A stretch of 64,000 nt of DNA, from NCBI GenBank assembly GCA_004799545.1, contig SSMU01000005.1, positions 372,001 to 436,000 on the forward strand, written 5' to 3'. Made by a program: the position numbers and the translations under genes. Each line of letters starts with the position of its first letter. Position 1 is the stretch's first letter. The notes below the pieces were generated by a model, which was not told the origin of the DNA, did not search any database, and worked only from the letters and a program-made list of their open reading frames with translations. Of this stretch, positions 43,915 through 53,836 are shown in pieces. This stretch comes from Phenylobacterium sp. (GTDB taxonomy: Bacteria; Pseudomonadota; Alphaproteobacteria; Caulobacterales; Caulobacteraceae).

Positions 43915-43998
43915 GATCGTTGCTATAGTAGTTATCGTACCGATTGTCTCGCGGCCGCATCTCGGCTGGAAAGAAGCCGACATCACCCGGAGGGCGCC

Positions 43999-44361
43999 AT
44001 GATCACCCACCTGAAGTTCGCCAGCATTCCCTGCAAGGACCAGGCGGCGGCGTTGAAGTTCTGGACCGAGAAGATCGGCCTGCGCGTGGTCACCGACCAG
44101 CCGATGGGCGAGCAGCGCTGGATCGAGCTCGCCATCCACAACAGCGACACCGGCATCGTGCTGTTCACGCCGGAGGGCCACGAGGACCGGGTCGGCAGCT
44201 TCTTCAACGGCTCCTTCGCCTGCGACGACGTGGAGGCGACCTACCGCCAGCTCACCGCCCGCGGCGTCGAGTTCCGCGGCCCGCCGGAGAAGCAGCCCTG
44301 GGGGACCTTCGCGATGTTCAAGGACCCGGACGGCAATGAGTTCGTGATGAGCTCGCGCTAA
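43999..44361 (+). CDS. VOC family protein
   Basis: A 120-residue glyoxalase-fold protein: MITHLKFASIPCKDQAAALKFWTEKIGLRVVTDQPMGEQRWIEL, then VEATYRQLTARGVEF and FAMFKDPDGNEFVMSS. Its Glu/His arrangement fits a metal-binding VOC protein. GGAGG six bases upstream supports the ATG. It is divergent from a small winged-helix regulator, which may control it. Function unknown; relatives are often annotated as lactoylglutathione-lyase-like. Confidence 0.85.
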   Translation: MITHLKFASIPCKDQAAALKFWTEKIGLRVVTDQPMGEQRWIELAIHNSDTGIVLFTPEGHEDRVGSFFNGSFACDDVEATYRQLTARGVEFRGPPEKQPWGTFAMFKDPDGNEFVMSSR

Positions 44362-44364
44362 CAG

Positions 44365-44482
44365 ATGCTCCCCGCAGGGGAGCTGTCGCGAAGCGACTGA
44401 GGGGGTTCACGCGCAGGCGGCTGACGCTCGTGGGCTGCAACCCCCTCCGGTCCTCCGGACCACCTCCCCCTAAGGGGAGGAT
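44365..44482. repeat. Intergenic hairpin repeat at the ccrM end
   Basis: Four small hairpins lie in a row: CTCCCCGCAGGGGAG (44368-44382), GTCGCGAAGCGAC (44385-44397), GGTCCTCCGGACC (about 44450-44462) and CTCCCCCTAAGGGGAG (about 44464-44479). The last begins directly after the ccrM stop on its strand and could act in termination. The CTCCCC/GGGGAG theme recurs at 19.6 and 20.4 kb. Confidence 0.65.
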
Positions 44483-44483
44483 C

Positions 44484-46026
<1,543 letters not shown>

Positions 46027-46077
46027 GGGTCCCTCCGACAGGACGTCCGCAACCCTGCCACAGAACCGCGTTTGGCG

Positions 46078-47127
46078 TCAGCCGCGCCAGCGCACCCAGC
46101 CGCCGTGGGCCTGGGTCTCGGCCAGCAGCCGGTCCTCGCCGTCCGGCCAGAGGCGCAGCCGCACCTCCATGGTCGCGATGTCGTCGGCCTTGGGCTCCAT
46201 GCTGAGCCAGGCGACCGGCGCCTGCGCCGTCGCCCGCGCGCCCAGCGCCTCGATGGCGGCGGTCAGGGCGGCCTGGGTCGGCGGCGGCATGTAGGTCCAG
46301 AACACCGAGTGATAGACCACCGTCGCGGCCCCCGCCCGCGGCGCCACCTTCGCCTTCAGCCAGTCGACCGCGTCGGCCTCGTCGACGTGGACGCCGGTCG
46401 CCAGCGCCAGGTCGATGGCGGCGTGGATGCGGGCGATCCGCTCGGTCTGGTCCGGCCAATAGTAGGCGAGGAGCCGGCGGCGCTGCTCCGGATCGGCGAG
46501 GTCCGTCGGCCGACGATCGCAGGCGGCGCGTTCCACCACCTCGATCGCCGCGTCGAGCGGCGGCGGCGGGCCCGTCCAGTCGGTGTCCATCCGCACCGTC
46601 GCGGCCGGATCGCCCCAGGCATCGCCCGCAATCTCGTAGCGATACCGGTCCCACGACAGGTTCAGCCCGGCGCTGGCGGCCAGCTCGAAACAGCGCAGCG
46701 GCAGGCCGGTCGCCTTGGCGATCTCCAGGAAGCCGCCCAGCAGGCAGATCGAGCGGCGCACCTCGTTGGTCTGCGGCTCGTGGCGCATGAAGCGGACCAG
46801 GCGCGCGCGGTGCGCCGGGATCGCCGCCAGCACCTGCGGCCAGATGCGCTCGGCGTCGAGGGCGGCGTAGGCCGCGCTCAGCGCGGGCGCCTCGCCGGAC
46901 AGCGCCAGCTCGTGGAAGGCCGCCGCCAGGCGCAGCGGCGCGGCGTCCTCGAACACCTGCTTCAGCCCGGCCTCGGCCCACGGCTCAAGCAGGCCCGCGA
47001 CCGGGCCGCCCGCACCGGCATCGTCGGCCGCCCGCTCCAGGATGGCGGCGGTCAGCGGCGAACCCATCTGCCGGCAGACCCCGCCCTGCAGCCGCAGCCC
47101 CTTGAGGATGTCCGGCGTCTCGTCCAT
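46078..47127 (-). CDS. DUF2332 family protein
   Basis: A 349-residue protein that fits DUF2332: LEPWAEAGLKQVFEDAAPLRLAAAFHELAL, EPQTNEVRRSICLLGGFLEIA, LRCFELAASAGLNLSWDRY with a glycine-containing loop, and a later VVYHSVFWTYMPPPTQAALTAAIEALG. The fold looks methyltransferase-like, with ELAASAGLNL in the position of the AdoMet loop, but no activity is assigned. The start ATG at 47127 is preferred to an in-frame GTG at 47136. Confidence 0.8.
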   Translation of the reverse strand: MDETPDILKGLRLQGGVCRQMGSPLTAAILERAADDAGAGGPVAGLLEPWAEAGLKQVFEDAAPLRLAAAFHELALSGEAPALSAAYAALDAERIWPQVLAAIPAHRARLVRFMRHEPQTNEVRRSICLLGGFLEIAKATGLPLRCFELAASAGLNLSWDRYRYEIAGDAWGDPAATVRMDTDWTGPPPPLDAAIEVVERAACDRRPTDLADPEQRRRLLAYYWPDQTERIARIHAAIDLALATGVHVDEADAVDWLKAKVAPRAGAATVVYHSVFWTYMPPPTQAALTAAIEALGARATAQAPVAWLSMEPKADDIATMEVRLRLWPDGEDRLLAETQAHGGWVRWRG

Positions 47128-47177
47128 GGGCCGCACGGTCCGCGCCAGGCGGCCCGGGTCAAGCTTGATTCAGCCGA

Positions 47178-47843
47178 TCAATCGCCGAACGGCAGGTCGT
47201 CCTGCAGGTCGCCGGCCAGCCGCGGGTCCTGGCCCATCAGCACCATCCTCACCGGCCGCCAGGCGAGGCGGTGGATCTCGCAGGGGCCCAGGCTGACCAG
47301 GGCCTCCATGTGGCTGGGGGCGTTGTAGCCCTTGTGGCTGGCGAAGCCGTAGCCGGGGTAGAGCCCGTCCATCTCCTCCATCAGCCGGTCGCGGGCGACC
47401 TTGGCCAGGATCGAGGCCGCGGCGATCGACTTCGACTTGCCGTCGCCGCCCACCACCGTGGTCACCTCGCAGGGCAGCTTGAAGCGGTAGTTGCCGTCCA
47501 CCAGGGCGAAGACCGGCCGCACCGCCATGGCCTCGATCGCCCGGCACATGGCCAGACCCGTGGCGTGCAGGATGTTGAGCTCGGCGATCTCGCCGACCGA
47601 GGCGAAGCCCACGCCCCAGGCCACCGCCTTGGCCTTGATCTCCGGCTCCAGCGCCGCGCGGGCCTTGGCCGTGAGCTTCTTGGAATCGTCGAGCCCCTTG
47701 GGGACCTTGCGCGGATTGCTGTCGAGGATCACGGCCGCGGCGCTGACCGGACCGGCCCAGGGCCCGCGCCCCGCCTCATCGACGCCGCACACCAGCCCGC
47801 CGATGAACGCCCGCTCCAGCATCAGGGTCGGGCCCTTAGCCAT
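47178..47843 (-). CDS. rnhB: Ribonuclease HII
   Basis: RNase HII removes ribonucleotides and RNA-DNA hybrids. This 221-residue protein has the family motif [15 protein letters not shown] with the two acidic residues, [11 protein letters not shown], the middle VDGNYRF and [18 protein letters not shown] with the third acidic residue. The reverse-strand gene order tag-rnhB-DUF2332-VOC-ccrM resembles the Caulobacter linkage of rnhB and ccrM. Its start overlaps the end of tag by 8 bases, which implies coupled translation. Confidence 0.95.
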   Translation of the reverse strand: MAKGPTLMLERAFIGGLVCGVDEAGRGPWAGPVSAAAVILDSNPRKVPKGLDDSKKLTAKARAALEPEIKAKAVAWGVGFASVGEIAELNILHATGLAMCRAIEAMAVRPVFALVDGNYRFKLPCEVTTVVGGDGKSKSIAAASILAKVARDRLMEEMDGLYPGYGFASHKGYNAPSHMEALVSLGPCEIHRLAWRPVRMVLMGQDPRLAGDLQDDLPFGD

Positions 47844-48432
47844 GCGCCTTGGCCCCCAGCGCCTTGATCGGATCGTGCCGGAAGCAGCAGGTCAGGTGGT
47901 CGTTGGTGAGGCCCACGGCCTGCATCCAGGCGTAGACGATCACCGGCCCGACGAACTTGAAGCCCTTGGCCTTCAGCGCCTTGGAGACCTCCGCGGCCAG
48001 CGGGGTCTGGGCCGGTATGCCGCTGTCGGCGGTCCAGGCGTTCTGCAGCGGCTTGCCGTCCACGAAGCTCCAGCAGAAGTCGGCGAAGTCCTCGCCGCGC
48101 TCGCGCATGTCGAGGTAGATCTTGGCGCCGGCGATGGCCGCGTCGATCTTGCCGTTCGAGCGGATGATCCCGGCGTCGGCCATCAGCCGCGCCCGGTCGG
48201 CCTCGCCGTAGCGGGCGACCGTCTCCGGGTCGAAGTTGTCGAAGGCGGCGCGGAACGCCTCGCGCTTGCGAAGGATGGTGATCCAGGCGAGGCCCGCCTG
48301 GAAGCCGTCCAGCACCAGCTTTTCCCACAGCGCCCGCGCATCATGCTCCGGCACGCCCCACTCGGTGTCGTGGTAGGCTTCATAGAGCGGGTCGCCGGCC
48401 ATGCCGCGCCAAGTGCAACGCTGAACGTCCAT
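47836..48432 (-). CDS. tag: DNA-3-methyladenine glycosylase I
   Basis: Tag excises 3-methyladenine from alkylated DNA. The 198-residue protein has RCTWRG near the start (zinc Cys), [12 protein letters not shown] (zinc His and the substrate-pocket Glu), [21 protein letters not shown], and the closing [14 protein letters not shown] with the other two zinc ligands. It overlaps rnhB by 8 bases. With mutY and ccrM nearby, this is a DNA maintenance neighbourhood. Confidence 0.94.
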   Translation of the reverse strand: MDVQRCTWRGMAGDPLYEAYHDTEWGVPEHDARALWEKLVLDGFQAGLAWITILRKREAFRAAFDNFDPETVARYGEADRARLMADAGIIRSNGKIDAAIAGAKIYLDMRERGEDFADFCWSFVDGKPLQNAWTADSGIPAQTPLAAEVSKALKAKGFKFVGPVIVYAWMQAVGLTNDHLTCCFRHDPIKALGAKAHG

Positions 48433-48485
48433 CGGCGGCGACTTTCAGCCGACCGGCGGCCAAAGGACAAGCGGGGTTTCAGGTC

Positions 48486-49424
48486 TTGAGCTTCGAAGGC
48501 TTCCAACTGTCGCAGATCCCTGTGGATGACGGGGTCAGCCTGCGCGTCCGCCACGGCGGCTCCGGCCCACCGCTGCTGCTGCTGCACGGCTATCCGCAGA
48601 CCCACATGATGTGGGCGCGCGTGGCCGGCGACCTCGCCCGCGACTTCACCGTCGTGGCGCCCGACCTGCGCGGCTATGGCCGCAGCACCGCGCCCAAGGA
48701 CGCCCCCGACCACGAGCCCTATTCCAAGCGCGCCATGGCCCGCGACGCCGTCGCCCTGATGCGCCACCTCGGCTTCGACCGCTTCGACCTGGCCGGCCAC
48801 GACCGCGGCGGGCGCGTCGCCTACCGCCTGGCGCTCGACCACCCCGACGCGATCCGGCGGCTCAGCATCCTCGACATCATCCCGACGGCTGAGGTCTGGG
48901 CCCGCGCCGACCGGCGCATGGCCATCGGCTATTGGCACTGGATGTTCCTGACCCAGCCGCATCCGGGCCCGGAGCAGATCATCGGCCAGGATCCGGAGCT
49001 GTTCTTCTTCAAGGCCCAGTACCGCGGCGTGGCCGGCGCCTTCGACCGGCAAGCCTACGCCGACTACGTCGCCTGCCTGAAGACCACCGGCATGATCCAC
49101 GCCATCTGCGAGGACTACCGCGCCGGCGCCACCTACGACCGGCTGCTCGACGAGGCGGACAGGGGCAAGCGGAAGATCGCCGCCCCGCTGCAGGTGCTGT
49201 GGGGCAAGAAGGGGGCGCTGGAGGCTTGGTACGACACCCTCGCCATCTGGCGCGACTGGGCTGACGACGTGCGCGGCCAGGCCATCGACTGCGGCCACTT
49301 CATCCCCGAGGAGAAGCCCGCCGAGACCATCGCCGCCCTACGCAGCTTCCATTCCGAGGGCCGCGCGCCTTCAGGCGAAGTGGGACGCGGTTCGCCGCCC
49401 GGAAGGCGCGCCACAAAAAACTAG
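48486..49424 (+). CDS. Alpha/beta hydrolase, haloacetate dehalogenase-like
   Basis: A 312-residue cytosolic hydrolase close to fluoroacetate/haloacetate dehalogenases. The nucleophile elbow is GHDRGGR, with Asp106 as the nucleophile and Arg107/Arg110 in place for carboxylate binding. Asp130 is the likely acid, and YWHWMFL supplies His151/Trp152, the halide-binding pair. CGHFIPEE provides the base His. These residues are all part of the dehalogenase active site, so C-F or C-Cl bond hydrolysis is plausible. The start is TTG 48486. The last 20 residues are low-complexity and overlap the convergent ygfZ end. Confidence 0.82.
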   Translation: MSFEGFQLSQIPVDDGVSLRVRHGGSGPPLLLLHGYPQTHMMWARVAGDLARDFTVVAPDLRGYGRSTAPKDAPDHEPYSKRAMARDAVALMRHLGFDRFDLAGHDRGGRVAYRLALDHPDAIRRLSILDIIPTAEVWARADRRMAIGYWHWMFLTQPHPGPEQIIGQDPELFFFKAQYRGVAGAFDRQAYADYVACLKTTGMIHAICEDYRAGATYDRLLDEADRGKRKIAAPLQVLWGKKGALEAWYDTLAIWRDWADDVRGQAIDCGHFIPEEKPAETIAALRSFHSEGRAPSGEVGRGSPPGRRATKN

Positions 49425-50254
49425 AGCGCCGCCGGACGCAAAACCGGTTCCCACTTTTGCTGGCTGCGCTCTAGGAACCAGGCGGGCCGCTCGACGCGGA
49501 CAGGCCGGCCGTCGACCGTCAGCTCGGCGCCCTCGATCCGGTCGAGCCTGACCAGCGCCATCGCCCGACCCTCGATCCCCGACAGCACCTCTCCGGCCCG
49601 CAGCGTCCCGGCCAGCACCTCCGACCCATGCGCCGGCGCCGCGCCCTCGAAGACGATCGGCAGCATGCGGCTCTTCACCTGGCCGCGGCGCTTCATCCGC
49701 GAGGTGGTCTCCTGGCCGACGAAACAGCCCTTCTGGAAGTCGATGCCGTTCAACAGGTCGAAGTTGGCCTCGATCGGATAGGTCTTGTCCGACCCCCAGT
49801 CCGCCGCCCCCGGCACGCCCAGCGCCAGCCGGCGGGCGTCGTAGGCCGCCGGATCGGCCGCAGCCGCCACGCCATACCCCCGCCAGCCCAGCGCCGGCAG
49901 GCGCGGGTCGCGCACAAAGCCTTCGCCGCCCTGATCGAACGCCGCCGAGACCGGCGCCTCGTCCGCCGCGATCTCCACCTTCGCCCTTAGTCGATAGATC
50001 GTCAGCCGCTGGATCACCGCGGCGCGGTGCTCGGCCGCCACATCCAGCCAGCAGCCGTCCTCGCGGCCGACCACGAACAGGTCGTAGAGCAGCCGCCCTT
50101 GCGGGGTCAGCAGGGCCCCGAACCGCGCCTCGCCAGGCGCCAGGTCGGCGACGCCCTGGCTCAGCAGGTTCTGCAGGAAATCCCGCCAGTCCGGCCCGCT
50201 CAGCGCGATCAGGGCGCGGTCGGCCAGCCTTACGTGCACGTATTCGACGCTCAT
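49421..50254 (-). CDS. ygfZ: YgfZ/GcvT-domain iron-sulfur cluster protein
   Basis: A 277-residue folate-binding protein of the YgfZ (IBA57-like) group, which supports maturation or repair of certain 4Fe-4S enzymes. The signature KGCFVGQE is intact with its essential Cys. DWRDFLQNLLSQGVADL and FGALLTPQGRLLYDLFV at the N-terminus are standard. The start at 50254 (MSVEYVHVR) is chosen over the in-frame GTG at 50260. It is not next to the gcv operon despite its shared fold. Confidence 0.92.
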   Translation of the reverse strand: MSVEYVHVRLADRALIALSGPDWRDFLQNLLSQGVADLAPGEARFGALLTPQGRLLYDLFVVGREDGCWLDVAAEHRAAVIQRLTIYRLRAKVEIAADEAPVSAAFDQGGEGFVRDPRLPALGWRGYGVAAAADPAAYDARRLALGVPGAADWGSDKTYPIEANFDLLNGIDFQKGCFVGQETTSRMKRRGQVKSRMLPIVFEGAAPAHGSEVLAGTLRAGEVLSGIEGRAMALVRLDRIEGAELTVDGRPVRVERPAWFLERSQQKWEPVLRPAAL

Positions 50255-50315
50255 CGTCACAATTTGGGGGAGCCAAGGGTAGAGCGCCAGCGCCGAAGCG
50301 CCCTATACACGCGCC

Positions 50316-51317
50316 ATGGCGCCCGGGTCCTTCCCCATCCTGTTCATCACGGCCACCCGGATCGGCGACGCCGTCTTGTCGTCGGGCCTGATCAAACGCC
50401 TGGCCGACGAGATCCCCCAGGCCCGCTTCACCATTGTCGCCGGCCCGGTCGCGGCGCCGCTGTTCGCCGAGGTGCCCAACCTCGACGAGGTGATCGTCTT
50501 CGCCAAGGCCAAGGACGGCAGCCACTGGTTCGACCTGTGGCGCAAGGTGCGAAAAGTCCGCTGGGGCCTGGTGGTCGACATGCGCGGCTCCGGCATCGCC
50601 CGGTTCCTGTCGGCCAAGCGCCGGGCGATCTACCACCGCCCCTTGGGCGGCGCGCCGGTCCACAAGGTGCTGGAGGCCGCCCGGGTGCTGCGGATCGAGG
50701 ACACGCCGGCCCCGCCGCACATCTTCACCTCGCCGGCCATCGAGGCCTACGCCGAGGAGCTCACCGCCGGGAAGGGCCCGATCCTGGCCTTCGCCCCGGC
50801 CGCCAACTGGGTCGGCAAGACCTGGCCCCTGGAGCGGTTCAGCCAGGTGGCCATCCGCCTGCTGCGCAACCGCGGCGCGCCGCTCGAAAATGGCCGGCTG
50901 ATGGTGCTGGGCGGCCGCGAGGAGGCCAACCTGGCCCGCAACCTCAAGGAGGTCGTGCAGCGTGGCCAGCTGATCGACCTGGCCGGCAAGGTCGACCTGC
51001 TCACCGCCTACGCCTGCCTGAAGCGGGCGCGGCTATTCATCGGCAATGATTCCGGCGCCATGCACCTGGCGGCGGCGGCCGGTGTGCCGACGCTCGGCCT
51101 GTTCGGCCCCTCCGACGAGCGCCAGTACGGGCCCTGGGGCGAGCACACCCGCGCCGTCCGCGGCCCGCGCAGCTTCGAACAGGTCCGCGAGCAGGACCCC
51201 CACCTCAACCAGGTCATCTGCCACATGATGGACCTGTCCGTCGAAACCGTGCTCCATGCCGCCGAGGACCTGCTGGCGCAGACCGCGGGCGAGCTGCCGG
51301 AAACCGCGAATGGCTGA
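50316..51317 (+). CDS. Glycosyltransferase family 9 protein
   Basis: A 333-residue GT9 (heptosyltransferase-like) enzyme. The N-terminus FPILFITATRIGDAVLSSGLIKRLADEIPQARFTIV is typical. FAPAANWVGKTWPLERF and IGNDSGAMHLAAAAGVPTLGLFGPSDERQYGPWG form the donor-binding C-terminal half. It should add a heptose-like sugar during lipopolysaccharide or other surface glycan assembly. No other glycan genes adjoin it. Its end overlaps the dihydroorotase start by 8 bases. Confidence 0.88.
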   Translation: MAPGSFPILFITATRIGDAVLSSGLIKRLADEIPQARFTIVAGPVAAPLFAEVPNLDEVIVFAKAKDGSHWFDLWRKVRKVRWGLVVDMRGSGIARFLSAKRRAIYHRPLGGAPVHKVLEAARVLRIEDTPAPPHIFTSPAIEAYAEELTAGKGPILAFAPAANWVGKTWPLERFSQVAIRLLRNRGAPLENGRLMVLGGREEANLARNLKEVVQRGQLIDLAGKVDLLTAYACLKRARLFIGNDSGAMHLAAAAGVPTLGLFGPSDERQYGPWGEHTRAVRGPRSFEQVREQDPHLNQVICHMMDLSVETVLHAAEDLLAQTAGELPETANG

Positions 51318-52644
51318 GACCTTCGACCTCATCGTGCAGGGCGGCGAGGTGATCAACCACGCCGGCCGCGGCCTCGCCGACGTCGGCGTGCGTGGCGGCA
51401 AGATCGCCGCCGTCGGCGACCTCTCCCAGGCCTCCGCCGGGGAGACCTTCGACGCCACCGGCCTCACCGTCATGCCCGGCGTCATCGACACCCAGGTGCA
51501 CTTCCGCGAGCCCGGCCTGGAGTGGAAGGAAGACCTGGAGAGCGGCTCCCGCGCCGCGGTGCTGGGCGGGGTCACGGCCGTGTTCGAGATGCCGAACACC
51601 GAGCCCACCACCACCGACGCCGACGCCCTGGCCGACAAGCTGACCCGCGCCAGGGGCCGCATGCACTGCGACCACGCCTTCTACATGGGCGGCACCCACG
51701 AGAACGCGAAGTTCCTCGGCGAGCTGGAGCGCCTGCCCGGCTGCTGCGGGGTGAAGGTGTTCATGGGCGCCTCCACCGGCTCGCTGCTGGTGCAGGACGA
51801 CGAGGGCATCGAGCAGGTCATCCGCCACATCCATAGGCGCGCCGCCTTCCACTCCGAGGACGAATACCGCCTGGCCGACCGCCGGCCGCTGGCCCGCACC
51901 GGCGACTGGACCAGCCACCCAGAGGTCCGCGACGCCCAGGCCGCCATCCAGTCCACCGAGCGGCTGGTGCGCATCGCCAAGGCGCTGGGCAAGCGCATCC
52001 ACGTGCTGCACGTCACCACGGCGGAGGAGATGGCCTATCTCGCCGCCCACAAGGACGTGGCCTCGGTCGAGGTCACCCCGCAGCACCTCACCCTGGAGGG
52101 CCCGGAGGCCTATGAGCGGCTGAAGGGCTACGCCCAGATGAACCCGCCGATCCGCGAGGCCCGCCACCGCCAGGCCCTGTGGGCGGCCTTGGCCAACGGC
52201 GTCGCCGACGTGCTGGGCTCCGACCACGCGCCGCACACCAAGGAGGAGAAGGCCCGGCCCTACCCCGCCTCGCCCTCCGGCATGCCGGGCGTGCAGACCA
52301 TGCTGGCGGTGATGCTGACCCACGTGGCCGAGGGTCGCCTGACCCTGGAGCGCCTGGTCGACATGACCAGCCACGGCGCCAACCGCCTGTTCGGCCTCGC
52401 CGACAAGGGCCGCCTGGCCAAGGGCTACGACGCCGACCTGACCCTCGTCGACCTCAAGGCCCGCCGCACCTTCGCCCACGACCAGATGGCCAGCCGCGTC
52501 GGCTGGACCCCCTTCGACGGGATGGAAGCCAAGGGCTGGCCGATGGCCACGATCATCCGCGGGACCGTGGTCATGCGCGACGACGAGGTCGTAGCCCCGC
52601 ACCTCGGCGAGCCGGTGCGCTTCGCCGAGACCCTGGCCGGCTGA
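51310..52644 (+). CDS. pyrC: Dihydroorotase-type amidohydrolase
   Basis: A 444-residue cyclic amidohydrolase assigned to dihydroorotase (pyrimidine synthesis). The metal region reads GVIDTQVHFREPG, so the first His of the usual HxH pair is Gln62; His64 is present. Lys149 in CGVKVFMGAS is the likely carbamylated bridging lysine. Further ligands are in FHSEDEYRL, LHVTTAEE and GSDHAPH (metal-site Asp). Some alphaproteobacterial dihydroorotases carry this DTQVHFREPG form. The start overlaps the GT9 gene by 8 bases. Because of the Gln, a different hydantoinase-like substrate cannot be ruled out. Confidence 0.85.
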   Translation: MAETFDLIVQGGEVINHAGRGLADVGVRGGKIAAVGDLSQASAGETFDATGLTVMPGVIDTQVHFREPGLEWKEDLESGSRAAVLGGVTAVFEMPNTEPTTTDADALADKLTRARGRMHCDHAFYMGGTHENAKFLGELERLPGCCGVKVFMGASTGSLLVQDDEGIEQVIRHIHRRAAFHSEDEYRLADRRPLARTGDWTSHPEVRDAQAAIQSTERLVRIAKALGKRIHVLHVTTAEEMAYLAAHKDVASVEVTPQHLTLEGPEAYERLKGYAQMNPPIREARHRQALWAALANGVADVLGSDHAPHTKEEKARPYPASPSGMPGVQTMLAVMLTHVAEGRLTLERLVDMTSHGANRLFGLADKGRLAKGYDADLTLVDLKARRTFAHDQMASRVGWTPFDGMEAKGWPMATIIRGTVVMRDDEVVAPHLGEPVRFAETLAG

Positions 52645-52732
52645 GCGAAATCGCCGCGACTTCAACCGGGAGTTAAGCCTACCGGCCCTAAGGTCACCCC
52701 GCCGCGCTCCCAGCGCCAGCGGAAGTACCCTT

Positions 52733-53821
52733 ATGTCCAAGACCCAAGCCCCCGCGCCCACCCGGCTGCTCGTCGTCGCCGCCGACGGCGAGGAGCGCAC
52801 CTTCCTGCGCCGCCGCTTCACCCGCCTGGGCTACGAGGTCATGGCCGCGTCCGATCCCGCCGAGGCGCTGTCGCTGATCGAGACCATGGGCTTCGAGGCG
52901 GTGCTGCTCGACCTGCACTTGGCGGCCGACGGCGTCGACGCCGGGTTCGACCTGCTGCGCGCCATCCGCGCCGCTCACGACGCCACCGCCCTGCCGATCC
53001 TGGCCATCGCCCCGGAGACCGCCGCCGAGGACGTCAACGAGGCCCTGGCGCAAGGCGCCAACGACTGCCTGCTGCGGCCGCTCTACCTCGGCGTGGCCCA
53101 GGCGCGGGTCGCCATGCTGCTCCCCGGCCGCCACCCGCCGGGCGGCGCGCTCGCCAACCACAACGACCTGCAGCTGCGCCTTGAGGCGCTCGGCGAGGCC
53201 GCCGACCGCACCGAGGCGGTCTCCGCCATGGTCTGGGAGCTGGGCCACCATGTCTGCGCCCCGCTCAACGCCCTCTTGGGCGCGGCCACAGTGCTCACCG
53301 GCATCTGCCAGACGCCTGAGCTGAAGCCGGCCATCGAGACCATCGAGACCGCCGCGGCGTCCATCGACCTGATCATCGTCCGCGCCCTGGGCCGCGCCGA
53401 CCGCCGCAACCGGGCGCTGAAGTCCAAGGTCCGCGTCCTCCTGGCCGACCACGACACCGACAGCCGCCTGGCCATCCACCAGCTGCTCGACGCCACCACC
53501 ACCGAGGTGGAGCTGGTCGAGGTCTCGGCCGGCCTCGACGCGGCGCTGGCCACCGACACCGGCTTCTTCGACCTGATCATGGTCAACCTCGCCGCCCCCG
53601 ACGTGATCGCCGGTATCCGCGCGATCCGCCGCGCCGAGCGGGAAAACAGCACCCGCCGCACGCCGGTCCTCGCCTTCGGGGCCCAGCGCGAGGGCGAAGG
53701 TCCGGCGCGGGACGCCGGCGCCGACCTCTACGTCGCCGAGCCGGTCACCGCCCAGGCCCTGCTGACCGCCCTGGCCGAAGCCCTGGTCCGCGAATCCGAA
53801 GACGTCCGCGCGGTCGCCTGA
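52733..53821 (+). CDS. REC / H-box / pseudo-REC signalling protein without kinase domain
   Basis: A 362-residue protein with three visible parts. Residues 11-130 form a receiver domain with phospho-acceptor Asp60 (VLLDLHL), but the acidic pair is reduced (VVAADGE) and the signature Lys is Arg115. Residues 160-215 resemble a histidine kinase dimerisation domain: GHHVCAPLNALLG, with His172 at the phospho-His position. No HATPase domain follows. Residues 232-352 are a second receiver-like domain in which the Asp is Asn285 and the Lys is Glu336. It is likely a scaffold or phosphotransfer protein. It is a single gene. Confidence 0.8.
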   Translation: MSKTQAPAPTRLLVVAADGEERTFLRRRFTRLGYEVMAASDPAEALSLIETMGFEAVLLDLHLAADGVDAGFDLLRAIRAAHDATALPILAIAPETAAEDVNEALAQGANDCLLRPLYLGVAQARVAMLLPGRHPPGGALANHNDLQLRLEALGEAADRTEAVSAMVWELGHHVCAPLNALLGAATVLTGICQTPELKPAIETIETAAASIDLIIVRALGRADRRNRALKSKVRVLLADHDTDSRLAIHQLLDATTTEVELVEVSAGLDAALATDTGFFDLIMVNLAAPDVIAGIRAIRRAERENSTRRTPVLAFGAQREGEGPARDAGADLYVAEPVTAQALLTALAEALVRESEDVRAVA

Positions 53822-53836
53822 CGGCGTCGAACCGCC

